Counted from the stretch's first letter, positions 16,852 to 26,424 are shown. The stretch is DNA of 64,000 nt from RGIG9608 sp045602425 (GCA_045602425.1 JAZSBO010000026.1:62001-126000), one strand, 5' to 3'. The notes: generated by a model from the sequence alone, not told the origin. Made by a program: numbers and translations.

Positions 16852-18345
16852 GTGGCAAAAGAGTTAACATCGTTGGCAAAAGACACCGCCATTTATGGTT
16901 TGAGCAGTATTGTTGGGAAGTTTCTCAACTGGCTTTTGGTGCCGCTTTATACGTTTGTGTTGGCACAATCTTCCGACTATGGAATTGTAACCAATCTCTA
17001 TTCGTGGACGGCATTGTTGGTAGTAATTCTTACCTACGGAATGGAAACAGGTTTTTTGCGTTTTGCCAACAAAAAAGAGTTGTCCGTAAACTCTACCTAC
17101 ACAACTGCACTAACCTCAATAGGGACGACATCGACCGTTTTTGCAGTAGTATGTGTTGCTTTTGATCAACCAATAGCATCATTGCTTGGCTACCCCGATC
17201 ATTCTGAATTCATATCAATGTTAGCAATTGTCATAGCAATGGATACATTTGCAAGCATTCCGTTCACATACCTTCGCCTCAAAGGACAAGCATTCCGATT
17301 TGCAATGCTAAAAATGACATACGTCATTCTGAATATATTTTTCAATATATTTTTCTTGGCTCTTTGCCCAAAAATAATGAGTTGGAGACCTGAACTGATT
17401 TCGTGGTTCTACAATCCTGATTATGGCGTTGGCTACGTATTTGTGGCGAATATACTTTCCACAACCATTCAAACACTTTTCTTGCTACCAACTATTTTTG
17501 CCGAGAAATACAAATTTGACGGAACGTTGCTAAAACAAATGTTGCATTACTCTTTGCCTTTGCTCGTTTTAGGAATTGCAGGAATAATGAATCAAACAGT
17601 TGATAAAATTATATTTCCGTTCTTATTTGACGACAAAGCGTTGGCAACCTCCGAATTAGGCATTTACGGAGCTTGTTTCAAAATAGCAATGGTAATGATG
17701 ATGTTCACTCAAGCATTCCGATATGCCTATGAGCCATTCGTTTTTGCAAAACACAAAGACAAAGAAAGTGTAGGAGCTTACGCCGATGCGATGAAGTTTT
17801 TTGTTATTTTCTCTTGGCTTATCTTTTTAGGGATTACGTTCTACCTCGACATTTTCAAACTAATCATTCGTAGTGACTATTGGGAAGGGCTGAAAGTGGT
17901 TCCCATTGTGCTTTGCTCATATATTTTTCAAGGCATATATTTCAACCTCTCTATTTGGTACAAACTAACAGACAAAACAAAATATGGTGCTTATTTTTCT
18001 ATTATCGGCCTTATTATTACACTAATAATCAATATATTATTTGTACCAAAAATTAGCTATATGGCTTCGGCAATGGCTTCGCTAGTTTGCTATTTCATAA
18101 TTATGATAATATCTTACGTTATCGGACAGAAATACTTAAAAATCCCTTATGACTTACGTTCAATAGTACTCTATTCGCTTGTAGCAATAGTGATGTACGC
18201 CGGAAGTTTAATATTGCATTTCGAAGCAGAATGGCTCAATTACATTTACAAAACAGCTTTATTGATAGTATTTTTAGCAATCATATTCAAACGCGATTTA
18301 CCTATCAGCGGATTGCCTTTTATTGGGAAATATTTAAAAAAATAA
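16852..18345 (+). CDS. Polysaccharide flippase, Wzx/MATE-like
   Basis: A polytopic membrane protein with about 12-14 hydrophobic segments, beginning AKELTSLAKDTAIYGLSSIVGKFLNWLLVPLYT, the typical start of Bacteroidota lipopolysaccharide or capsule flippases of the MOP superfamily. It should move undecaprenyl-linked oligosaccharides across the inner membrane. The start is uncertain: the frame opens with TTG at 16813, but GTG at 16852 (giving 497 residues) matches the family N terminus better. The stop overlaps the next ATG by one base, and the next gene is an O-antigen ligase-like protein, so the pair likely serves the same surface glycan. Confidence 0.85.
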   Translation: MAKELTSLAKDTAIYGLSSIVGKFLNWLLVPLYTFVLAQSSDYGIVTNLYSWTALLVVILTYGMETGFLRFANKKELSVNSTYTTALTSIGTTSTVFAVVCVAFDQPIASLLGYPDHSEFISMLAIVIAMDTFASIPFTYLRLKGQAFRFAMLKMTYVILNIFFNIFFLALCPKIMSWRPELISWFYNPDYGVGYVFVANILSTTIQTLFLLPTIFAEKYKFDGTLLKQMLHYSLPLLVLGIAGIMNQTVDKIIFPFLFDDKALATSELGIYGACFKIAMVMMMFTQAFRYAYEPFVFAKHKDKESVGAYADAMKFFVIFSWLIFLGITFYLDIFKLIIRSDYWEGLKVVPIVLCSYIFQGIYFNLSIWYKLTDKTKYGAYFSIIGLIITLIINILFVPKISYMASAMASLVCYFIIMIISYVIGQKYLKIPYDLRSIVLYSLVAIVMYAGSLILHFEAEWLNYIYKTALLIVFLAIIFKRDLPISGLPFIGKYLKK

Positions 18346-19631
18346 TGAAAGATTTTTTGGAAAGGAGTTGGAATCTGTACTACAATTTTATCGGCAAAAC
18401 AAATTATTTATTGTTTTTGTTGGTAGCATTTTCATTAGCAATGCCATACTCAATAATGCGTACAATTTGGACACTTTGGTTGGTATCTTGGGCATTAGAA
18501 TTTCGATTTTTATTCAAAAAAAATATTCATCTTAAAAAAGAAATAATTCCAATTCTTGTTTTAGGATTATATTTTTTGTGGCAAGGATTATCTTATTTTT
18601 GGGCAACAAACCCTCTTTTAGCAACAAAAACCTTAGAACGACAAGTATCATTCATCGTTCTCCCATTAATTGCATTATTTGGAGTAAACAAAAACTACAA
18701 TATAAAACAAATATCACAATGGTTTGTTGTTGGTGTTTTTCTAACAACATTATGGTATCTGACCATTTCTCTCTTTATGGACAATTATCAAACTATCCTT
18801 CAAAACAAACCTTATGCTTCACTAAATACAGATACGTTTGTAAGAACATTTGATTTTTTTTTCTGTAAATTAAAACATCGTTTTTTCTTTGCAACAGCAG
18901 CGATGTTAGCTTCTATTGTATTAATCCGTTTTTTCAAAAATTTTAAAGAAAAAATAGGAATATTTTATACTTGGATTTTTACAATTTCATTTTTTATTTC
19001 TACTATTTCAGTAGTTCTTCTTTCGGGTTCAAGAGCTTCTATTATTACCTATTTATTGATAATCTTTGTTTCTCTGTGCAGTTATTTCGCAAAAAAAAGA
19101 AAATGGGTGTTTTTAGCAAGTATTATTATTATTATTTGCTGTGCATTCTTCTTATTCTGTTCGTATCACCCACGAATGGAGAATATAGACGTAGATAAAC
19201 TTAGGAATCCTGAAATCGTTGAAAAAGGCGACGAGCCTCGTTTTGCAATTTGGCATTCTGCAATAACACACATCGATGAATATATTTTAACAGGGAAAGG
19301 CGTTGGCAATAGTGTATCTTTTCTAAAGGAAAAATTCAAAGAGAATAATTATCCTAAAGTTTTTATTGAAAAAAATTTTCATTCTCATAACCAATATATT
19401 GAGGTTCTTATTGAGTCTGGAGTTGTAGGGCTACTACTACTTTTAGCAACATTTTTAAGTCTTATAAAATACTCAAAGCAGGGGAACAAAAAAATTGCTT
19501 TTTACATTGTATTGATATTTCTTATAAATTCTCTATCCGATACTATTATCCGACCATTAGAAGGAGTTGTTCTTTTTTGTTTTACGTCACTTTTCTTATT
19601 GATTCTGAACAAAGAGGAAGAAAAGATTTAA
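18345..19631 (+). CDS. O-antigen ligase/polymerase-like membrane protein
   Basis: A 428-residue membrane protein with 10-12 hydrophobic segments and a large periplasmic loop (about residues 285-345) carrying PRFAIWHSAITHIDEYILTGKGVGNS and, further on, ENFHSHNQYIEVLIESG. The H-S-H-N-Q-Y signature is typical of Wzy_C/WaaL ligases, which attach or polymerise O-antigen on the periplasmic face. Ligase and polymerase cannot be told apart by sequence. The longer frame from 18231 overlaps the flippase; the ATG at 18345 overlaps its stop by one base. Its AT content is notably high. Confidence 0.85.
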   Translation: MKDFLERSWNLYYNFIGKTNYLLFLLVAFSLAMPYSIMRTIWTLWLVSWALEFRFLFKKNIHLKKEIIPILVLGLYFLWQGLSYFWATNPLLATKTLERQVSFIVLPLIALFGVNKNYNIKQISQWFVVGVFLTTLWYLTISLFMDNYQTILQNKPYASLNTDTFVRTFDFFFCKLKHRFFFATAAMLASIVLIRFFKNFKEKIGIFYTWIFTISFFISTISVVLLSGSRASIITYLLIIFVSLCSYFAKKRKWVFLASIIIIICCAFFLFCSYHPRMENIDVDKLRNPEIVEKGDEPRFAIWHSAITHIDEYILTGKGVGNSVSFLKEKFKENNYPKVFIEKNFHSHNQYIEVLIESGVVGLLLLLATFLSLIKYSKQGNKKIAFYIVLIFLINSLSDTIIRPLEGVVLFCFTSLFLLILNKEEEKI

Positions 19632-19634
19632 ACT

Positions 19635-20249
19635 CTATTTCCGTCCGAAATCAGCAGGTATTTCTCCCCATTGTTCGGTATCCCATTTTATAATCGGCGT
19701 AGAAAAATCGTTTAGTTGCAACCAACGTTCTGCACGAGCAATTAACTCAAACGTTTTAGTATTTTTTTGTGTAGGTAATAGTTTTGTTTTGCACTTCTTG
19801 CTTCGTACCCAACTAATAGCCGTAACACTGTCGGTATACAGAGGACAATCCATACTATTTGCCTTAAGAAATGACAACCCATGAACTATAGCAAGGAACT
19901 CCCCTATATTATTAGTAGAGTCCTCAAACACTCCTTGACGAAAAATCTCTTTACCTGTAGCAGATGAAACTCCACGATACTCCATCTTACCCGGATTTCC
20001 GCTACACGCAGCATCAACGGCAAGACCTTGCCTAATATTTATAGGATTTTTTTTCTGCGAATCCTTTGACGTGCCTTTCACAACATCCCAATATTCTCTA
20101 CGAAAAGCATCACAAGCCTCTTCACGAGTAGCAAACGATTTGTACTTAGCTCCATTGTAACCTTGAACCATCATCGAACATTCTGCCCACGAGTCAAAAA
20201 TACCCGTACCGCGTCCTTCCCAAACAACATAATATTTTCGTTTTGCCAT
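19635..20249 (-). CDS. Ribonuclease H with viroplasmin-like N-terminal domain
   Basis: A 204-residue RNase H that cleaves RNA in RNA-DNA hybrids. Residues 1-50 (KRKYYVVWEGRGTGIFDSW...YKSF) form the hybrid-binding caulimovirus viroplasmin domain; residues about 74-204 the RNase H fold, with acidic residues in AVDAACSGNPG, NIGEFLAIVHG and LYTDSVTAI, and a C-terminal IPADF. This matches the type 1 RNase HI layout of eukaryotes and many Bacteroidota. The ATG at 20249 (MAKRKYYVV) is chosen over the codon five residues upstream. A TATCTTTG -7 box lies on the minus strand at 20269-20262. Confidence 0.93.
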   Translation of the reverse strand: MAKRKYYVVWEGRGTGIFDSWAECSMMVQGYNGAKYKSFATREEACDAFRREYWDVVKGTSKDSQKKNPINIRQGLAVDAACSGNPGKMEYRGVSSATGKEIFRQGVFEDSTNNIGEFLAIVHGLSFLKANSMDCPLYTDSVTAISWVRSKKCKTKLLPTQKNTKTFELIARAERWLQLNDFSTPIIKWDTEQWGEIPADFGRK

Positions 20250-20261
20250 TGTTTTTTCTGA

Positions 20262-20269
20262 CAAAGATA
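20262..20269 (-). promoter_or_regulatory. -7 box upstream of the RNase H gene
   Basis: CAAAGATA on the plus strand is TATCTTTG on the minus strand, a consensus -7 box 13 bases before the RNase H ATG. A -33 element is not evident. Confidence 0.5.
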
Positions 20270-20306
20270 ATCTTTTTAGAAATATTGCCTTTTTGTTAAG
20301 AAGAAC

Positions 20307-20314
20307 TATCTTTG
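20307..20314 (+). promoter_or_regulatory. -7 box upstream of the LolD-type ABC gene
   Basis: TATCTTTG, an exact TAnnTTTG match, 17 bases before the ATG at 20332; no convincing -33 partner. Confidence 0.5.
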
Positions 20315-20331
20315 CTTAAAAAATAGTAACA

Positions 20332-20982
20332 ATGATTAAAATCAATAATATAACCAAAAGCTTTGGCACTTTAAATGTTCTTAAAGGCATCAATCTCGAG
20401 ATAAAACCTCACGAAATAGTGTCAATAATGGGAGCAAGCGGTGCAGGGAAAACTACTTTATTGCAGATAATTGGAACACTCGACAAACCCGATAGCGGAG
20501 AAATAAAAATAAATGGAATAGATGTCTTAACTCTCAACGAACAAAGCATGTCAACCTTCCGAAATAAACATATTGGTTTTATTTTTCAATTTCACCAATT
20601 ATTACCTGAATTTACAGCATTAGAGAACATTCAAATACCTGCATTAATTGCAGGAAAATCATTCAAAGAATCAGAAAAAGAAGCTAACAAAATTCTTTCA
20701 TTCCTAAACTTAACTAACAGAGCTAAGCACAAACCTTCTGAACTATCGGGTGGTGAGAAACAACGAATTGCTGTTGCAAGAGCTCTTATCAACAAACCAG
20801 AAGTCATTCTTGCAGATGAACCAACAGGCAGTCTTGACTCTCAAAACAAAGAAGATTTACATCGATTGTTTTTTGATTTACGCAATGAGTTCGGACAAAC
20901 GTTTGTAGTTGTTACACACGACGAATCGCTGGCTTCTCTATGTGAGCGAACCATTTATATGAAAGACGGTATAATTTTATAA
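20332..20982 (+). CDS. lolD: ABC transporter ATP-binding protein, LolD-like
   Basis: A 216-residue ATPase of the LolD/MacB/FtsE class: Walker A GASGAGKTT, the LPEFTALENIQIPALI segment characteristic of LolD, signature LSGGEKQR, Walker B VILADEP followed by TGSLDS. In the Lol system it powers release of lipoproteins from the inner membrane. The permease LolE-like gene sits at 62281-63510, far away in this window, so functional pairing is an inference. MacB-type or cell division FtsE roles remain possible. Confidence 0.85.
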   Translation: MIKINNITKSFGTLNVLKGINLEIKPHEIVSIMGASGAGKTTLLQIIGTLDKPDSGEIKINGIDVLTLNEQSMSTFRNKHIGFIFQFHQLLPEFTALENIQIPALIAGKSFKESEKEANKILSFLNLTNRAKHKPSELSGGEKQRIAVARALINKPEVILADEPTGSLDSQNKEDLHRLFFDLRNEFGQTFVVVTHDESLASLCERTIYMKDGIIL

Positions 20983-21009
20983 AAAAGAGGAGTTTGAACT
21001 TCTCTTTTA
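20981..21009. terminator. Bidirectional terminator
   Basis: AAAAGAGGAGTT pairs with AACTTCTCTTTT around a TG loop (one G-T wobble), between the convergent ABC and exonuclease genes. Confidence 0.85.
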
Positions 21010-21771
21010 CTTTTTAAATTCACGAAGGCGTATTTCAGTAAGAATCTTTTTTGTGTTTAACGAGAACTCTCCTTTCATCATCCAATCGTAATAACCTAGG
21101 TCTTTACGAAAAACATCGGCAACACGCTGACCCTTATGTTTTCCAAAGTTAAAAACCTCTTCGCCATTTTCATTATAGATAATACGTCCAGCAAGATCTA
21201 CGTTTCTATTATGAACCATTTTAGAAAGAGCTTCTACATCGTTTTCCAACTGCGGATAAAAATCCAATTGTGCTTTCAAAACTTCATAAGTAGCACGTGT
21301 ATCAGCATCAGCCGAATGAGCATTTTCCAAATCTTTATCACAATAAAATTTATATGCAGCCGAAAGTGTACGTTGCTCCATCTTTTGGTAAATAACCATC
21401 ACATCAACAAACTTACGTTTTGATAAATCGATATCTACATCAGCACGTGCAAACTCTTCTGCCAAAAGAGGAATATCAAAACGATTGCTATTGTAACCAG
21501 CCAAATCGCAACCCTCAAAAACTTGAGCTAATGTTTTTGCGATTTCTTTAAATGTAGGACAATCTGCTACATCGGCATCATAAATACCATGAACCAAAGA
21601 TGCTTTTTCTGGTATAGGTATCTCTGGATTTATCTTATAAGTTTTGGAAATTTCTTCGCCGTTAGGCATTACCTTCAAATATGAAATCTCTACAATTCTA
21701 TCCGAAATAATATTGATACCAGTAGTTTCTAAATCGAAAAAAACAAGTGGATTTTTTAGTTTTAATTGCAT
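21007..21771 (-). CDS. DnaQ-like 3'-5' exonuclease with C-terminal DUF3820-like tail
   Basis: A 254-residue DEDDh exonuclease. The catalytic acids lie in FFDLETTG (D, E), GYNSNRFDIPLL (D) and NAHSADADTRAT (H and D), about residues 12-165. The last ~50 residues (FNFGKHKGQRVADVFRKDLGYYDWMM) resemble the small DUF3820 module fused to ExoX-like nucleases. It lies 48 bases downstream of dnaN on the same strand, suggesting a replication-fidelity pair, although a terminator-like hairpin sits between them. It could be the epsilon proofreading subunit or an ExoX-type repair nuclease. Confidence 0.88.
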   Translation of the reverse strand: MQLKLKNPLVFFDLETTGINIISDRIVEISYLKVMPNGEEISKTYKINPEIPIPEKASLVHGIYDADVADCPTFKEIAKTLAQVFEGCDLAGYNSNRFDIPLLAEEFARADVDIDLSKRKFVDVMVIYQKMEQRTLSAAYKFYCDKDLENAHSADADTRATYEVLKAQLDFYPQLENDVEALSKMVHNRNVDLAGRIIYNENGEEVFNFGKHKGQRVADVFRKDLGYYDWMMKGEFSLNTKKILTEIRLREFKK

Positions 21772-21785
21772 ATTATTTTTAAAAG

Positions 21786-21813
21786 AAATCCCTCCTCTAA
21801 AAAGGAAGGATTT
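21786..21813 (-). terminator. Attenuator or terminator after dnaN
   Basis: Imperfect stem AAATCCCTCCT with AGGAAGGATTT between the dnaN stop and the exonuclease start, T-rich on the minus strand. Confidence 0.5.
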
Positions 21814-21819
21814 TATTAT

Positions 21820-22950
21820 TTAATCATTTAATAACATTGGCATTAACAACATTAAAAGATTTTCATCTTCGTTTTGTTCATAAGGGAGAATCAATCCCGC
21901 ACGCGATGGATCTGACAACTCTATCAACACTTCCATAGAACTTATATTATTTAAAATTTCAATTAAAAATTGAGATTTAAAACCAATTGTCAACATCTGA
22001 CCAGCATATTGACATTCGAGTGTTTCTTCTGCCGAAATAGAGAAGTCTATATCTTGAGCCGAAATATTTAACGAATTATTATCCAACGCCAACTTTATCA
22101 AATTATTCGCTTGATTGGTAAACAATGACACACGGCGAAGTGCATTTACCAACGAAATTCTATCAACAACAACTTTATTGATGTTGTCTTCTTGTTTTGG
22201 AATTACATTTTCGTAATTAGGGAAACGCCCTTCTATCTGACGGCAAAACATTTTGTAATGAGATAGCGTAAAAGCTACATTCTTACCATCAAACTCTACA
22301 AGAACATCACCATTCTCTTTTGGCAAGATAGTTTTAAGCACTCCCGAAGGTTTTTGTGGCAGAATAAAATTTGCTACTAAATCAGGTTGTACTGCTGTAC
22401 TTTTAAAGCGAACTAATTTGTGTGCATCAGTTGCAACAAAAGTCAAATTATCTTGACGAATATCAAAAAATATACCTGTCATTGTAGGCCGCAAATCATC
22501 TGTAGCTGCTGCAAACAACGTTTTATTGATACCGCTGCTCAACACATCAACAGGAACACTCAACGTATTCTTATCATCCGACAATTCGGGCAATGAAGGA
22601 TATTCTTCTCCAACCTGACCAACTAAGTTGTATGTTCCTGAATAAGACTTCATCGTAATCGACATATCGGCATCGTTGATATCAAAAATCAAAGGTTGTT
22701 CCGAAAATTCTTTCAAAATATCCAATAACAATTTAGCTGATACAGCAACTGATCCATTGCCTTCCACTTCCGATATTTCTACCGAAGTTGTTAGTGTTGT
22801 TTCTAAATCGGAAGCCGTTACCGACAATTCTTCGTCAGCAATTTTAAACAAAAAATTATCCAATATTGGTAACGTGTTTTTTGAACTGATTACACGACTA
22901 ATTGATTGCAAAGAACTCGACAAAGCCGTACTCGAAACTGTAAATTTCAT
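21820..22950 (-). CDS. dnaN: DNA polymerase III beta subunit (sliding clamp)
   Basis: The 376-residue clamp that tethers polymerase to DNA, three copies of the DNA-clamp fold arranged in a homodimeric ring. Visible landmarks are the N-terminal KFTVSSTALSSSLQSISRVI, the central FVATDAHKLVR strand and the C-terminal ...NLLMLLMPMLLND, in place of the usual (M)PMRL ending of the peptide-binding pocket. Length is normal. Unlike the usual arrangement it is not beside dnaA or recF; its neighbour is the DnaQ-like exonuclease. A promoter with both boxes lies just upstream. Confidence 0.96.
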   Translation of the reverse strand: MKFTVSSTALSSSLQSISRVISSKNTLPILDNFLFKIADEELSVTASDLETTLTTSVEISEVEGNGSVAVSAKLLLDILKEFSEQPLIFDINDADMSITMKSYSGTYNLVGQVGEEYPSLPELSDDKNTLSVPVDVLSSGINKTLFAAATDDLRPTMTGIFFDIRQDNLTFVATDAHKLVRFKSTAVQPDLVANFILPQKPSGVLKTILPKENGDVLVEFDGKNVAFTLSHYKMFCRQIEGRFPNYENVIPKQEDNINKVVVDRISLVNALRRVSLFTNQANNLIKLALDNNSLNISAQDIDFSISAEETLECQYAGQMLTIGFKSQFLIEILNNISSMEVLIELSDPSRAGLILPYEQNEDENLLMLLMPMLLND

Positions 22951-22990
22951 ATCTCTAAAATTTTATAATTTAATCATTTACTTATTTCTA

Positions 22991-23022
22991 CAAAAATAGC
23001 AATTTTTCAAAAAACAAGCAAA
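22991..23022 (-). promoter_or_regulatory. dnaN promoter
   Basis: Minus strand TTTG (23022-23019), 20 bases, then TATTTTTG (22998-22991), about 40 bases before the ATG. Fits the Bacteroidota consensus. Confidence 0.7.
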
Positions 23023-23058
23023 AGGGAACCTTTTTTCTTTTGATAATATACACAAAAA

Positions 23059-23077
23059 AAGGGAATAAAATTCCCTT
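23059..23077 (-). terminator. Terminator of the lpx operon
   Basis: AAGGGAAT / ATTCCCTT with an AAA loop and a T-run on the minus strand, just past the lpxA stop. Confidence 0.85.
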
Positions 23078-23105
23078 AAAAACTAAAGTTCGAACATAAA
23101 AAACA

Positions 23106-23876
23106 TCAATGTCCTTTTATGATTCCTCGTTCCGACGATTTGATAAACTCAAGAATCGTATCTCGCTCTTCAGACTGTGGCAACTCCGAACGAACTATCT
23201 CTAATGCAGCTTTTACATTCAAGTCCGACAGAAATATTTGACGATAAACCTCTTGAATAGAAGCTATTGTATCATTCGAAAAACCACGACGACGCAAACC
23301 TACAGAATTTATACCAAAATATGCTACTGGCTCATGAGCAGCAATCACGTAAGGAGGAACGTCTTTGTTTAACTTCGTGCCACCTTGAATCATTGCATGA
23401 CAACCTATTTTTGTAAATTGATGTACTAACGTACCGCCACCAATCACAACAAAGTCAGCTACTTCTACCTCTCCTGCCAACTGCGTAGTATTGGACATTA
23501 TAATATTATTTCCTAACACACAGTCGTGTGCAACATGACAATATGCCATTATCAAACAATTATCACCAACTACAGTTTTCCCTCTCGAAGCCGTACCCCT
23601 GTGTATCGTTACGCATTCACGCAAAGTAGTATTATTCCCAATAATCACATAAGTATCTTCGCCTTTAAATTTCAAATCTTGTGGCTCGGCACCTATAACA
23701 GCTCCAGGGAAAATACGGCAATTCTCACCTATTCGTGTTTTTTTCAAAATAGTAGCATGCGGTCCTACATATGTATTATCGCCAATCACCACATCTTCAT
23801 CAATATAAGCAAATGGAGCTATCGTTACATTTTTCCCAATTTTTGCATCGGGATGAATAAAAGCACTATTATTCAT
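23106..23876 (-). CDS. lpxA: UDP-N-acetylglucosamine acyltransferase
   Basis: First enzyme of lipid A synthesis, transferring an R-3-hydroxyacyl chain to UDP-GlcNAc. The 256-residue protein begins with hexapeptide repeats of the left-handed beta-helix (AFIHPDAKIGKNVTIAPFAYIDEDVVIGDN) and contains the catalytic histidine region MAYCHVAHDCVLGN and the C-terminal helical domain GLRRRGFSNDTI...FLSDLNVKAAL. The ATG at 23876 follows the lpxC-fabZ stop by a single base; the longer frame to 23918 overlaps that gene and is rejected. Confidence 0.96.
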   Translation of the reverse strand: MNNSAFIHPDAKIGKNVTIAPFAYIDEDVVIGDNTYVGPHATILKKTRIGENCRIFPGAVIGAEPQDLKFKGEDTYVIIGNNTTLRECVTIHRGTASRGKTVVGDNCLIMAYCHVAHDCVLGNNIIMSNTTQLAGEVEVADFVVIGGGTLVHQFTKIGCHAMIQGGTKLNKDVPPYVIAAHEPVAYFGINSVGLRRRGFSNDTIASIQEVYRQIFLSDLNVKAALEIVRSELPQSEERDTILEFIKSSERGIIKGH

Positions 23877-23877
23877 T

Positions 23878-25260
23878 TTATTTAGTTTTAACAATTTGAG
23901 CTGTAAATTCGGCTTCACAAGCCAATTCGCCTTTTACAAAGACATAACCTTTTGCGTTTACTACACCACGTCGTATTTCTGTTGTTAAATTCACACGAAT
24001 CACCATCGTATCGCCAGGCTTTATTTTGTGGCGAAAACGCACATTATCTATCTTTAGAAAATAAGTAGAATATGAAGCAGGGTCTTCTACCCCTTTTAAC
24101 ACCAAAACGCCAGCACTTTGAGCCATTGCTTCGAGTATTAAAACTCCCGGCATAACGGGTTCTTCTGGAAAATGTCCAAGGAATTGCATCTCGTTAAACG
24201 ACACATTTTTCACCGTAATAATCGTACCCTCTGTTATTTCCATTACTTTATCAACCAAAAGAAATGGATAACGATGTGGCAATAATTTTTTTATATCATT
24301 TATATCAAGCACAGAATCTTGATAAATAGAATATTTAGGAGGCGATACTTCTAAACGTTTTATATCATGACGAATTTGTTTTGCTAATGCCGTATTAGTT
24401 GTATGACCTGGATAACTTGCAATGATTCGTCCTTTTATTGGTTTCCCTATCAACGACAAATCGCCTATAACATCAAGCATTTTATGACGAGCAGGTTCGT
24501 TGTCGAACAACAACTCCGTATTCAAATAACCAAACTTATTCACTTTAGGGCAAGGTTGATGCATCATATCTGCCAAACGTTGCAACTCTGATTCAGAGAT
24601 TTCCCTATCGTAAATAACCAACGCATTGTTCAAATCTCCACCTTTTATAAGGTTCATTTTTAGCAAAGGTTCTATTTCACGTACAAAAACAAATGTACGA
24701 CACGGAGCTATCTCGTTCTCAAAATCGTCCATCGAATCGAGTACTGCAAACTGATTACTCAAGATCGGTGAATCGTAACCAATCAACACCTGCACACTGA
24801 AGTTATCATCAGGCAAAATTGTTATCGTAGATTTACTATCAGGCATTTGGTAAGTGATTTTCTTCGTAACAACAAAAAAATCTTTTTCCGCTTGTTGCGT
24901 TTCTATACCTACCTCTTTTATCTTCTCAACATAAAGTTTTGCACTACCATCTAAAATAGGGAATTCAGGAGCATTCACCTCCATCAAGCAATTGTCGATA
25001 CCAAAAGCATACAACGCAGCTAAAGCATGCTCAACGGTGCTTATTTGAATATCTCCTTTTTTGATCACCGTGCCACGTGTTGTCCCCGATACATAATCTG
25101 CCAAAGCAGGTATCTCTGGTTGTCCGTCTAAATCAACACGTTTGATTACTCTCCCATAATTATCAGGAGCAGGCTTTAGTGTTAATTCTATTTCAAGTCC
25201 CGTATGCAATCCTTTACCTTTAACGGTAAAAGAACTTTTTAAGGTTTTTTGTTTTGACAT
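23878..25260 (-). CDS. lpxC-fabZ: Bifunctional UDP-3-O-acyl-GlcNAc deacetylase / 3-hydroxyacyl-ACP dehydratase
   Basis: A 460-residue fusion typical of Bacteroidota. Residues 1 to about 300 are LpxC, the zinc-dependent committed step of lipid A synthesis: zinc ligands in STVEHALAAL and HKMLDVIGDLSL, and the GRIIASYPGHTTN segment. Residues about 310-460 are FabZ: LPHRYPFLLVDKV with catalytic histidine, then GHFPEEPVMPGVLILEAMAQ with catalytic glutamate. Fusion ties lipid A synthesis to the fatty-acid intermediate used by both. The ATG at 25260 follows the lpxD stop after one base. Confidence 0.97.
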   Translation of the reverse strand: MSKQKTLKSSFTVKGKGLHTGLEIELTLKPAPDNYGRVIKRVDLDGQPEIPALADYVSGTTRGTVIKKGDIQISTVEHALAALYAFGIDNCLMEVNAPEFPILDGSAKLYVEKIKEVGIETQQAEKDFFVVTKKITYQMPDSKSTITILPDDNFSVQVLIGYDSPILSNQFAVLDSMDDFENEIAPCRTFVFVREIEPLLKMNLIKGGDLNNALVIYDREISESELQRLADMMHQPCPKVNKFGYLNTELLFDNEPARHKMLDVIGDLSLIGKPIKGRIIASYPGHTTNTALAKQIRHDIKRLEVSPPKYSIYQDSVLDINDIKKLLPHRYPFLLVDKVMEITEGTIITVKNVSFNEMQFLGHFPEEPVMPGVLILEAMAQSAGVLVLKGVEDPASYSTYFLKIDNVRFRHKIKPGDTMVIRVNLTTEIRRGVVNAKGYVFVKGELACEAEFTAQIVKTK

Positions 25261-25261
25261 T

Positions 25262-26302
25262 TTATTCTTTGTTTTTTTCAAGTTCGGCTATGCGACGCTC
25301 CAGCAAAGCCACTGTACGTTGTAATTCTGGTAAATTTTTATAAACCACACTCGAACGACGGAAATTTCCTGCCGCTACAGCAGGATAGCCCATAAGAACC
25401 GTTCCGCATTCTTTCACCGAATTTGGGACACCCGATTGTGCTCCAACAGTAGTTCTATCTGCTACGGTAATATGTCCAGCAATACCTACCTGACCACCAA
25501 AAACGCAATTTCGACCAACTTTTGCCGACCCTGCAATGCCGCCTTGCGATGCCATCACCGTATTGGCACCAACCTCCACATTGTGAGCAATCTGAACCAA
25601 ATTATCCAACTTCACTCCTTGGCGAATAATGGTGTTCCCCATCGTAGCTCGGTCTATCACCGTATTGGCTCCGATCTCTACATCGTTTTCGATAACAACA
25701 TTGCCTATCTGCGGAATTTTTTTGTACGAGCCGTCTGGTTGAGGAGCAAAGCCAAAACCATCTGACCCAATCACTACTCCCGCATGCAATATGCAATTAT
25801 CGCCAACTACGCAATCGTCATAAATCTTAACACCTGCATAAAGTGTAACGTTTTTGCCTATTTTCACATTGTTGCCAATAAAAACTTGCGGATAAAGCGA
25901 AGCACCCTCGCCAACTACAGAATTTTCGCCTACAACCACAAAATCACCTACATACTTGGCTTTGCACTTTGCCGAAGTGGCAATAGAAACCATAGAAGAA
26001 ACGCCTTCACGCTTTGGCTTAAATTGCTCTACGAGCATCAACAACGAAGCCAACGCTTGATACGAATCGTCCACACGTATCAAGGTTGCTTTTACAGGAC
26101 GCTCCAACACCAAATTGCGATTCACAAGAACAGCATCAGCATTAGTTTCATAAATATAAGGCAAATATTTTGGATTTGACAAGAAGGTTAACGTCCCTGG
26201 TCTTCCTTCTTCTATTTTCGACAAATCGGACAACTTTACATCTGCATCTCCCTCGATTTCACCTTTCAAGAAATCTGCTATTTGTTTGGCTGTAAATTCC
26301 AT
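25262..26302 (-). CDS. lpxD: UDP-3-O-(3-hydroxyacyl)glucosamine N-acyltransferase
   Basis: Third step of lipid A synthesis. The 346-residue protein has an N-terminal uridine-binding domain (MEFTAKQIADFLKGEIEGD...LTFLSNPKY) and then a long left-handed beta-helix of hexapeptide repeats, with the conserved GSDGFGFAPQPDGSYKKIPQ segment and the HNVEVGANTVMASQGGIAGS catalytic region, and ends in a short coiled coil (LQRTVALLERRIAELEKNKE). It opens the run lpxD-lpxC/fabZ-lpxA, whose genes are separated by one base each. Confidence 0.96.
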   Translation of the reverse strand: MEFTAKQIADFLKGEIEGDADVKLSDLSKIEEGRPGTLTFLSNPKYLPYIYETNADAVLVNRNLVLERPVKATLIRVDDSYQALASLLMLVEQFKPKREGVSSMVSIATSAKCKAKYVGDFVVVGENSVVGEGASLYPQVFIGNNVKIGKNVTLYAGVKIYDDCVVGDNCILHAGVVIGSDGFGFAPQPDGSYKKIPQIGNVVIENDVEIGANTVIDRATMGNTIIRQGVKLDNLVQIAHNVEVGANTVMASQGGIAGSAKVGRNCVFGGQVGIAGHITVADRTTVGAQSGVPNSVKECGTVLMGYPAVAAGNFRRSSVVYKNLPELQRTVALLERRIAELEKNKE

Positions 26303-26378
26303 TTTTTAAGAAATTTTTAGCAAAAGTAATAATTTTATACAAACAAGGCAAGTGCGGTATTTATGTCAAAAAAATAGT

Positions 26379-26386
26379 TATTTTTG
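26379..26386 (+). promoter_or_regulatory. -7 box upstream of ilvC
   Basis: TATTTTTG, TAnnTTTG match, 38 bases before the ATG; no clear -33 element. Confidence 0.45.
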
Positions 26387-26424
26387 CAATCTGATTAAAA
26401 AATCATTTCTAAAAACACATATTT